In this document: positions 1 to 5,091 of the stretch, in pieces
Position numbering within the stretch: the stretch's first letter is position 1
Layout: each line of letters starts with the position of its first letter
Assembly: GCA_030040415.1 (NCBI GenBank)
Contig: JASHTT010000646.1
Span: forward strand, 1-6,158
Length of the DNA stretch: 6,158 nt
Reading direction: 5' to 3'
Origin: Streptosporangiaceae bacterium
Lineage (GTDB): Bacteria; Actinomycetota; Actinomycetes; Streptosporangiales; Streptosporangiaceae
Translations under genes and position numbers: made by a program
Notes under the pieces: generated by a model
What the model was told of the DNA's origin: nothing
The model's input: the letters and a program-made list of their open reading frames with translations, nothing else
Databases searched by the model: none

Positions 1-546
1 CGTCTGGTTGGTCTCGTCCACCGACAGCGTCGTCTGCGAGAGCCAGGCGACCTTCGCTGGGTTACGTACCTGCACCGTGGCACTTCCGGCCGGGCCGTCA
101 ACGAGATGGATGTTGCCAGGAGCCTCGCCAGTGGTCCCCACGACCTCCTCGTGGCCCTCGTGGCCGATCAGCAGGATGTCGAAGTCCTGGGCAGCGAACC
201 GCCGTGCCTCGTTGTGCACCTTGGTCACCAGAGGGCAGGTAGCGTCGATCGTCCGCAGCCCGCGTTCGGAGGCCTGCTGACGCACCTCGGGTGACACGCC
301 GTGCGCGGAGAACACCACGACCGCGCCCTCGGGCACGGCGTCGGTCTCCTCGACGAAGATCGCGCCGCGTTCCTCGAGGGTACGCACGACGTGGATGTTG
401 TGCACGATCTGCTTGCGCACGTAGACCGGCGCACCGTAGCGCTCGAGAGCCTTCTCCACGGCCTGAACAGCCCTATCTACCCCGGCACAGTAGCCACGGG
501 GCTTGGCGAGCAGTACTCGGCGGCTCGTAGCAGGCATGTAACCCAT
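1..546 (-). CDS. ispH: 4-hydroxy-3-methylbut-2-enyl diphosphate reductase (IspH/LytB), N-terminal part
   Basis: IspH is a cytosolic [4Fe-4S] enzyme that reduces HMBPP to IPP and DMAPP in the last step of the MEP pathway. The frame is open from 546 to the window edge, giving 182 residues of a protein usually a little over 300 aa; the C-terminus lies outside. The family motifs are clear. PRGYCAGV carries the first cluster cysteine (Cys20), and DATCPLVTKVH carries the second (Cys104). The third would be beyond the edge. Substrate-pocket residues are present: His49 (KQIVHN), His82 (SAHGVSP), and His132/Glu134 in GHEGHEEVVGT, followed by the QTTLSVDET stretch. The ATG at 546 is the furthest upstream start before an in-frame stop; a second ATG at 537 is possible. 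Neither has a good Shine-Dalgarno sequence. The gene is divergent from the 739-1341 gene, as in M. tuberculosis by my recollection. Identification is near certain; the exact start is less so. Confidence 0.97.
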   Translation of the reverse strand, partial: MGYMPATSRRVLLAKPRGYCAGVDRAVQAVEKALERYGAPVYVRKQIVHNIHVVRTLEERGAIFVEETDAVPEGAVVVFSAHGVSPEVRQQASERGLRTIDATCPLVTKVHNEARRFAAQDFDILLIGHEGHEEVVGTTGEAPGNIHLVDGPAGSATVQVRNPAKVAWLSQTTLSVDETNQT

Positions 547-549
547 GTT

Positions 550-561
550 AGATGATCATCT
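550..561. promoter_or_regulatory. Perfect 12-bp palindrome next to the ispH start
   Basis: The sequence agatgatcatct equals its own reverse complement and lies 3 bases upstream of the ispH ATG (546). It occupies the place where a ribosome binding site would be. A palindrome without a loop suits a dimeric DNA-binding protein better than an RNA hairpin. It could be an operator acting at or just downstream of the ispH transcription start, or it could be chance. No matching regulator is recognised. Confidence 0.35.
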
Positions 562-598
562 TGGCGGCCCAGCCGGCCCTCACCACCGGGTCTGGCCG

Positions 599-604
599 AC
601 ACTA
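599..604 (-). promoter_or_regulatory. Candidate -10 element for ispH
   Basis: Read on the minus strand this is TAGTGT, which fits the actinobacterial TANNNT -10 pattern. It would start a transcript with a leader of roughly 45 nt before the ispH ATG. No convincing -35 lies 16-19 bp upstream, so the call rests on a short motif and its position only. Confidence 0.25.
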
Positions 605-622
605 TCTTTGCCGGTCCTCGAC

Positions 623-651
623 TTGCGGAGACGCCAACTGGCGAGAATGAT
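623..651 (+). promoter_or_regulatory. Candidate promoter for the 739-1341 gene, with an internal dyad
   Basis: TTGCGG (623-628) and AATGAT (646-651) are separated by 17 bp and would start transcription near 658, giving a leader of about 80 nt. The match to consensus is partial: three of six bases at -35 and four of six at -10. The spacer contains the inverted repeat cgcca-ac-tggcg (632-643), a typical place for a repressor site. The rest of 547-738 shows only a short ggcg/cgcc hairpin near 660-670. Confidence 0.3.
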
Positions 652-725
652 CCTCTAGCGGCGTTTCGCCCGCATGGGGAGGGGTCCGGATCTGCGCGTG
701 CCGGCGGATCAGGGACAGGGACATC

Positions 726-731
726 GAGGAG
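726..731 (+). promoter_or_regulatory. Ribosome binding site for the 739-1341 gene
   Basis: GAGGAG sits 7 bases before the ATG at 739, an ideal spacing. It supports that start over the second ATG two codons downstream at 745. Confidence 0.7.
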
Positions 732-738
732 CATCATC

Positions 739-1341
739 ATGGGCATGCAGCAGATCTCAGACCGGGTGAGGACGGGTCCGACGCAGGTACTTCGGGCTTT
801 CTTCGCCGGCATCGGGCGGATCCTGCTGACCGCTGACCGGCCAGATGGCAGGCCGACTTCAGCGTCGCGCGGAGGCGGGGAGGACTACGACCCGCAGTCA
901 GGGCGTTCGCAGGCCACTCAGGCTGCGGCGAGGTGGCGGGACCTGGACAAGACCGGGAACGTGCGGCTGCTCTCGGCGGAGGACATGGCCCGTGAGTTTG
1001 GCGTCGAACGGACCGAACGATCAGGTACCGCTGGACCGGCGCCGAGCGCCAAGCCGTACGGAAGCGGCGCAGCGCTCACCGACGTCATGAGCGGGAACGG
1101 CGTTCCGCGTGCCAGCGGCCACGAAGAACCAGCTCCGGGCGCCCAGACGGGTACTATCGCCGCCAAGCTGCCGCTGGCCGACTACGAGCAGTTGTCCCTG
1201 CCCTCTATCCGGGCGCGGCTGCGCGGCCTCGACGTAGCGCAGCTGCGCGTCCTCGCCGAGTACGAGCGCACGCACGCCGAGCGCCCCGAAGTACTCGGCA
1301 TGTTCGAGCGCCGGATCGAGAAGCTCGCGGCGGGCGGGTGA
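739..1341 (+). CDS. Conserved actinobacterial protein, Rv1109c-like (annotated in some genomes as lipid droplet-associated)
   Basis: This is a 200-aa protein of unproven function. Three parts can be seen. Residues 5-32 could form an amphipathic helix rich in Arg, Phe, Leu and Ile. Residues 33-140 are a low-complexity Gly/Pro/Ala/Ser linker containing one more ordered stretch (65-90, with NVRLLSAEDMA). Residues 144-197 are a compact helical module beginning LPLADYEQLSLPSIRARLRG, with AEYERTHAERP and FERRIEKL further on. That module is the family hallmark in actinobacterial proteins encoded between ispH and xseA. Identification rests on this C-terminus plus the ispH-divergent, xseA-upstream position. 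The lipid droplet label is database nomenclature I recall, not something the sequence proves; there is no signal peptide or clear transmembrane segment. The gene ends at GGG TGA C. The +1 frame after that stop has codon-like composition, so the natural C-terminus may be longer (see findings). Confidence 0.8.
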   Translation: MGMQQISDRVRTGPTQVLRAFFAGIGRILLTADRPDGRPTSASRGGGEDYDPQSGRSQATQAAARWRDLDKTGNVRLLSAEDMAREFGVERTERSGTAGPAPSAKPYGSGAALTDVMSGNGVPRASGHEEPAPGAQTGTIAAKLPLADYEQLSLPSIRARLRGLDVAQLRVLAEYERTHAERPEVLGMFERRIEKLAAGG

Positions 1342-1373
1342 CTGGCGGCACGACGGTGATCCGCAGCACGGCC

Positions 1374-1463
1374 CAGGCCGCCACTACGACCGAGGCCGCC
1401 ACTACGACCCAGGCCACAAGCACGGCCGGGGCCCACAGGGCGACCCAGGCCCGCAGAGCACGT
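1374..1463. repeat. Decaying 18-bp tandem repeat, about five units
   Basis: Units start at 1374, 1392, 1410, 1428 and 1446. The first, caggccgccactacgacc, differs from the second at one base in 18. The third to fifth keep mainly the cagg/ggcc ends and drift in the middle. The 18-bp period would encode a six-residue repeat in any frame, which suggests the array arose in coding DNA. In the +1 frame relative to the upstream gene the units read GRHYDR, GRHYDP, GHKHGR, GPQGDP. The array fills most of the 147-bp gap between the 739-1341 gene and xseA; nothing else is evident there, and xseA has no clear Shine-Dalgarno sequence. Confidence 0.75.
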
Positions 1464-1488
1464 CTTCGGCAGCGCCAGAGCTGAACAC

Positions 1489-2706
1489 ATGCCCCTGGAG
1501 ACGTCCGAGCAGTCGCCGGTGCCCGTGCGCACAGTCGTCCGGCTCGTGGGCGAGTGGATCGGCCGGCTGGGTAGCGTCTGGGTCGAAGGACAGATCGCAG
1601 AGCTGACCCGGCGCGGCGGAACCGTCTTCATGACGCTGCGCGACCCGGTGGCCGCCGTCTCGGTGCGGGTTATCTGCGCCAGCTCGGTACTCGACGCCAA
1701 TCAGCCAGCCCCGGGCGAAGGCGCCCGTGTCGTCATCTGGGCCAAGCCCGAGTTCAACGCGACAAGGGGCTCGTTCGCGCTGAGCGCGGCGCAGATCAGG
1801 GCGGTAGGCATCGGCGAGCTGCTGGCCCGCCTCGAGCGGCTGCGCGTCGCGCTCGCGGCCGAGGGCCTGTTCGCGGCGGAGCGAAAGCGCAAGCTGCCGT
1901 TCCTGCCGAACACGGTCGGCCTCATCTGCGGCCGGGATTCGGCGGCGGAGCGGGACGTGCTGCGCAACGCCGCGCGTCGCTGGCCGGCCGTTCGGTTCCG
2001 GGTTGAGCAGGTGGCTGTCCAGGGCCCGCACGCCAGCGAGGAAGTCGTCTTCGCCCTGCAGCGGCTCGACGCCGACCCGGCGGTGGATGTGATCATCATC
2101 GCCCGCGGCGGCGGATCGGCCGAGGATCTGCTGCCGTTCTCCGACGAGGATCTGGTGCGTGCCGTTGCTGGCTGCACGACGCCGGTGATCAGCGCCATCG
2201 GCCACGAGCAGGACGTGCCGCTGCTCGACCTCGTCGCCGACGTCCGGGCCTCGACGCCGACCGATGCGGCAAGGCGCGCAGTACCGGATGTCGCCGAGCA
2301 GCTTGCCCTGATCGACCAGCTGCGCCAGCGCGCCCGCCGGTCGCTGGCCGGCAAGCTGGACCGGGAGAGCTCGTGGCTCACCGCGATCCGGTCCAGGCCC
2401 GCGATGGCAAGCCCGCTGCTGGAGATCGACAGGCGGCAGGAGCAGGTGCTGAGCCTGGCGGAGCGGGCCCGGCTTTCGGTGAGCACCAGCCTGTCGCGGG
2501 CCGTCGATGACCTCGCGCACATCCGGGCACGGCTGGTCGCGCTGTCGCCCGCGGCGACGCTGCGCCGCGGGTATGCGATCGTGCAGCGCGAAGACGCGAG
2601 CGTAGTGCTGGCCGCGGCGGACGTAGCCGCTGGCGACCAGCTCACGCTCCGGTTCGCCGATGATCAGCTGCGAGTCACCGCCGAACATCGGCTGCCGGAC
2701 GGCTGA
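1489..2706 (+). CDS. xseA: Exodeoxyribonuclease VII large subunit
   Basis: XseA is the catalytic subunit of ExoVII, which degrades single-stranded DNA from both ends to short oligonucleotides and works in DNA repair. The 405-aa product is somewhat shorter than the E. coli enzyme, mainly through a reduced C-terminal region. Residues 11-105 are the N-terminal OB-fold, containing VWVEGQIAELTRRGG. The catalytic domain follows: LPFLPNTVGLICGRDSAAERD (136-156, read in part), IIIARGGGSAEDLLPFSDEDL (202-222, read in part) and SAIGHEQD...DVRASTPTDAA (235-261). These are the conserved Arg-Gly-Gly-Gly-Ser and Gly-His-Glu/Asp signatures. Residues 265-350 are predominantly helical and Arg/Leu rich, likely the coiled-coil arm that binds XseB. 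The end has the typical LSPAATLRRGYAIV motif. The ATG start fits the family N-terminus, although no strong Shine-Dalgarno sequence precedes it. xseB follows after 83 bp on the same strand. Confidence 0.97.
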   Translation: MPLETSEQSPVPVRTVVRLVGEWIGRLGSVWVEGQIAELTRRGGTVFMTLRDPVAAVSVRVICASSVLDANQPAPGEGARVVIWAKPEFNATRGSFALSAAQIRAVGIGELLARLERLRVALAAEGLFAAERKRKLPFLPNTVGLICGRDSAAERDVLRNAARRWPAVRFRVEQVAVQGPHASEEVVFALQRLDADPAVDVIIIARGGGSAEDLLPFSDEDLVRAVAGCTTPVISAIGHEQDVPLLDLVADVRASTPTDAARRAVPDVAEQLALIDQLRQRARRSLAGKLDRESSWLTAIRSRPAMASPLLEIDRRQEQVLSLAERARLSVSTSLSRAVDDLAHIRARLVALSPAATLRRGYAIVQREDASVVLAAADVAAGDQLTLRFADDQLRVTAEHRLPDG

Positions 2707-2777
2707 CCAGGCAGACAACCGGCGGACCGGCGGGCTGACACGCCGCATGGGTCCCCCGTCGCGCTTGCCGTGGCGCA

Positions 2778-2783
2778 TAGGCT
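2778..2783 (+). promoter_or_regulatory. Candidate -10 element for a leaderless xseB transcript
   Basis: TAGGCT fits TANNNT and ends 6 bases before the GTG start of xseB, the spacing expected if transcription begins at the start codon itself. No clear -35 is visible. The AGG inside the same element could alternatively act as a weak Shine-Dalgarno site, so the call is tentative. The rest of the 83-bp xseA-xseB gap holds a short direct duplication of accggcgg near 2719-2734 and nothing else I recognise. Confidence 0.35.
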
Positions 2784-2789
2784 CAAATC

Positions 2790-3113
2790 GTGGCCAGGCC
2801 GAACGGCGACTCCGCCAGCCAGCAGCGTCCCGCCTACGAGCAGGCGAGGGACGAGCTAACTGAGCTTGTCAGGCGGCTGGAAGCTGGCGGCCTGACCCTG
2901 GAGCAGTCCCTGCAGCTCTGGGAGCGAGGCGAGCAGCTAGCCGCCATCTGCGAGGACTGGCTGGAGGGCGCGAGGGCCAGGCTGGCCGCCGCCATGGCTC
3001 GCAATGACGACCCCGGCCCTGGCCAACAGCGCGATCCCCGGGCGCCCGAAGGTGCCGGTCCGGCGGGCGAACCCCGGACCTCAGCCAGGCCGGAGCACGG
3101 TGCCCCGTTCTGA
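2790..3113 (+). CDS. xseB: Exodeoxyribonuclease VII small subunit
   Basis: XseB is a small helical protein; several copies bind the arm of XseA to form ExoVII and control its activity. The 107-aa product has the family core at residues 16-68, including YEQARDELTELVRRLEAGGL, LEQSLQLWERGEQLA and a final helix ending in RARL. This is the two-helix hairpin of the Exonuc_VII_S family. Residues 71-107 are a Pro/Gly/Arg-rich, probably disordered tail; such tails vary between species. The GTG at 2790 is the first possible start after an in-frame TAG at 2778-2780, so the N-terminus is well bounded. It lies downstream of xseA on the same strand and probably shares its transcript at least in part. Its last 14 bases overlap the preferred start of the next gene. 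Confidence 0.95.
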   Translation: MARPNGDSASQQRPAYEQARDELTELVRRLEAGGLTLEQSLQLWERGEQLAAICEDWLEGARARLAAAMARNDDPGPGQQRDPRAPEGAGPAGEPRTSARPEHGAPF

Positions 3114-4383
3114 CGCGCCGAAGGCGCAACCCGAACCGCGCAGCAGCGGTCTGCGGGCCGTGCAGCGATGGCTTCCGCTCTCGTTCGCCGTCGCGGCGCT
3201 GCTCGCGGCCTGCGGCAACGTATCCGGCGGATCGTCGCCGGCCCCAAACCGGGTGGGCGCGCCGACCGGCCGTGCTTCGACGCCCACCGCGACCATGAGC
3301 CCCGGCCAGGCGAGCGCCGCGCGCTGCGGGGCGACTGCGGCGCAGCAGGCGCTGTCGCAGTCCGGGACGCTCACCGGCGTGCAGTTCGTCTCCGCCAGCC
3401 GCGGCTGGGTGGTGGGCGCGCGCCAGATACTCGCCACGACGGATGGCGGGCACAGCTGGGCCGTCCAGCAGACCGGGAACCTGGGGCTCGCCTCCGCTGA
3501 CTTCATAGGGAACGACACCGGCTGGGCTGTCGGCGCGGATACCTTGCTGACCACGTCGGACGGTGGGCAGCGCTGGACAGCGCTGCCCGAGCCGTGCCCG
3601 GTTATCCGGTCTGTCCACTTCGCCTCGGCGACAGTCGGCTTTGCCATCGCAGGTGGCGCGCCGCTCGAGCCGGGGTCTCTAGCGCCGACGTCTGGTGGCC
3701 AGCTGCTGGCCAGCACCGATGGCGGGCGAAGCTGGACCCGGCTGCCCGCTCCGGCCAACCCCCAGAGCGTGTGCTTCGCCAATTCGCAGGACGGCTGGCT
3801 GGGCGCCGGCGGCGCCCTGTATCGCAGCACGGACGGCGGCGCTGCCTGGACACAAGTTGGTGCAGGTCCTGGCCGCAGCGACGCCGGTTACCCGTTCACC
3901 ATGATCGTCCAGTGCGCCGGCGCCAGCTCCGCCTGGGCCACGGACATCGGCACCGGCGTGGCATCCAGTCAGCAACCGCACCTCGGCTATCACGCCGGCC
4001 CGGCCGGGGTATCAGCGATCTTCGCCGAGCAGTACTTCCCGCATCCCGGGATCGCCGTCACCGCGAGGTCGCCTGGGCCGTATGCCGGGGCGATGTCGGC
4101 CATCAGCCCGACCACGGCCGTCTACGTGGACAACTGCCCGGCCTGCGGCTACGGCACCGCCCCGTGGGACCTGGCGACGGCCGCCGGCGCCACGCTGGCC
4201 GCTGCGGGAAACGTCGGCTACCTGACGGAGGCCACTGCAGCGAGCTTCCTGGGACCCTCGACCGGCTGGGTGGTCGGCGAATTCACGAACTACAGCAACC
4301 CCAGCAAGCCACGTTCCTACCAACGAGTCGTCTATACCGATGACGGCGGCCGGAACTGGCAGGTGCAGTACTCGGCCAGCTAG
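3100..4383 (+). CDS. Lipoprotein with BNR/Ycf48-like beta-propeller repeats
   Basis: Starting from GTG 3100 the product is 427 aa. It has an N-terminal basic stretch, a hydrophobic segment (LPLSFAVAALLAAC) and the lipobox LAAC with Cys38 as the lipid attachment site, so it should be anchored on the outer face of the membrane. A Ser/Thr/Pro/Gly linker follows to about residue 75. The rest is built from propeller blades with Asp-box turns: TDGGHSW (about 115), SDGGQRW (154), TDGGRSW (207), TDGGAAW (245) and DDGGRNW (415). GWVVG/GWAVG strands precede several of them. This pattern matches BNR/sialidase-type and Ycf48-like folds; no catalytic set of a sialidase is evident, so a binding or scaffold role is more likely. 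The GTG at 3100 has a CGGAG four bases upstream and overlaps xseB by 14 bp. An ATG at 3004 would overlap xseB by 110 bp, and a GTG at 3160 would give a shorter signal peptide. The mature region has six further cysteines, including a CPAC motif (346-349). Function unknown. Confidence 0.85.
   Translation: MPRSDAPKAQPEPRSSGLRAVQRWLPLSFAVAALLAACGNVSGGSSPAPNRVGAPTGRASTPTATMSPGQASAARCGATAAQQALSQSGTLTGVQFVSASRGWVVGARQILATTDGGHSWAVQQTGNLGLASADFIGNDTGWAVGADTLLTTSDGGQRWTALPEPCPVIRSVHFASATVGFAIAGGAPLEPGSLAPTSGGQLLASTDGGRSWTRLPAPANPQSVCFANSQDGWLGAGGALYRSTDGGAAWTQVGAGPGRSDAGYPFTMIVQCAGASSAWATDIGTGVASSQQPHLGYHAGPAGVSAIFAEQYFPHPGIAVTARSPGPYAGAMSAISPTTAVYVDNCPACGYGTAPWDLATAAGATLAAAGNVGYLTEATAASFLGPSTGWVVGEFTNYSNPSKPRSYQRVVYTDDGGRNWQVQYSAS
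4380..4383. other. Interlocked stop codons of convergent genes (CTAG)
   Basis: The plus-strand lipoprotein ends with TAG at 4381-4383, and the minus-strand TetR gene ends with TAG read from 4382 to 4380. The two stops share the self-complementary tetranucleotide CTAG, so there is no intergenic space. I see no strong hairpin with a T-run on either side; weak ggcc inverted repeats flank the site, so termination probably occurs inside the opposing gene. Confidence 0.95.
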
Positions 4384-4997
4384 GCCACATGGAGCTTGGC
4401 CAGGACATCGAGAGCCCTGTCCGCGAGCTGGCGCGCGCGTTCCTCGTCCGGTGCGCGGGCGACCTCGAACGCAAGCAGCCACAGCGCGCCGGTCAGCAGG
4501 ATGCCCGCGGCCTCGTCGAGCGCCTCCCCGCTGCGCGCGAAGAACCTGGTGTTCCGGCCGACCCACGCGGAGAGTCGGTTGCCCCAGATCCGGCCGAAAC
4601 CCGGGGGTCCGTCGGCACTCGCGAAGATGGCGACAAGCTCGCGTTGCTCGAGGCAGACGTCCAGGTAGGCGCGCGCACCAGCCAGCAAGAGCCGCGTCGG
4701 GTCGGTGACTCCCGCGCTGCGGGACTGCCTGACTGCAGTGCGAGTCCTGGCGTCCGCCTCGTGCTGCAGCTGCTCGTATAAAGCTAGGTACAGATCCGCT
4801 TTTCCGGTGAAATGGTGGTAGAGGCTGCCTACGCTCGCGCCCGCCAACGTGACGATGTCGGTCACGTTCGCGCGCGTGTAGCCCTCGAGCATGAAGACCT
4901 CGCGGGCGGCCTGGAGCAGCGCGTCCCGCGTCGATTCGCTGCGCACAGCGGGACCACGCTCGGCATCGTGTCCAGCTTGTGCGCGGTCAGTCGTCAT
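4380..4997 (-). CDS. TetR/AcrR-family transcriptional regulator
   Basis: This is a one-component repressor-type regulator: an N-terminal DNA-binding domain and a helical ligand-binding, dimerising C-terminal domain. From ATG 4997 the product is 205 aa, a usual length. Residues 22-70 form the TetR_N domain, with TRDALLQAAREVFMLEGY followed by the helix-turn-helix (about 46-65) VTDIVTLAGASVGSLYHHF and then GKADLYLALYEQ. The remaining residues are Leu/Ala/Arg-rich helices with no ligand clue. The frame stays open upstream to 5129, but those residues overlap the start of glpX and do not resemble the family, so 4997 is preferred; its Shine-Dalgarno sequence is weak. The gene is convergent with the lipoprotein gene and divergent from glpX. 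By family habit it probably represses itself and something nearby; the target is not shown by the sequence. Confidence 0.93.
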   Translation of the reverse strand: MTTDRAQAGHDAERGPAVRSESTRDALLQAAREVFMLEGYTRANVTDIVTLAGASVGSLYHHFTGKADLYLALYEQLQHEADARTRTAVRQSRSAGVTDPTRLLLAGARAYLDVCLEQRELVAIFASADGPPGFGRIWGNRLSAWVGRNTRFFARSGEALDEAAGILLTGALWLLAFEVARAPDEERARQLADRALDVLAKLHVA

Positions 4998-5091
4998 ATC
5001 AGCGGCGTTCTCGAGCGGGGTTGGGCAGGCCGCGGTGCGACCCGCTACATAGGATTCCACCGACGGCCGCCGACAGGAAGGTGCTGCGCTC
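4998..5091. promoter_or_regulatory. Divergent tetR-glpX control region
   Basis: This 94-bp gap must hold the starts of both the regulator and glpX transcripts. On the plus strand TTGGGC (5021-5026) and TACATA (5046-5051, running into TAGGAT at 5050-5055) are weak promoter candidates with a long spacer. Two CCGAC direct repeats start at 5060 and 5070, one helical turn apart. An imperfect inverted pair, gcgggg (5015-5020) and acccgc (5040-5045), is also present. None is a textbook TetR operator, but any operator of the regulator would most likely be here. Confidence 0.35.
5075..5080 (+). promoter_or_regulatory. Ribosome binding site for glpX
   Basis: AGGAAG precedes the ATG at 5092 by 11 bases, slightly longer than optimal. 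The GTG at 5081 is out of frame, so this site supports the 5092 start. Confidence 0.55.

Noticed and set aside
1374..1463. CRISPR-like array
   Set aside because: The units are contiguous, only 18 bp and diverging, with no spacers. It is a tandem repeat.
1402..2778. Long open frame (458 codons) on the minus strand opposite xseA
   Set aside because: It lies antisense to a certain gene, and its peptide is Arg/Ala/Gly/Pro-rich without family motifs. It is open because high GC removes stop codons.
3004..3099. ATG at 3004 as the start of the lipoprotein
   Set aside because: It would overlap xseB by 110 bp and add a Pro/Arg-rich stretch before the signal peptide. The GTG at 3100 gives a normal lipoprotein leader with a purine-rich site upstream.
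4383..4401. ggcca/tggcc inverted repeat as a terminator
   Set aside because: The stem is only 5 bp with a 9-base loop and no T-run, and it lies inside the TetR coding region.
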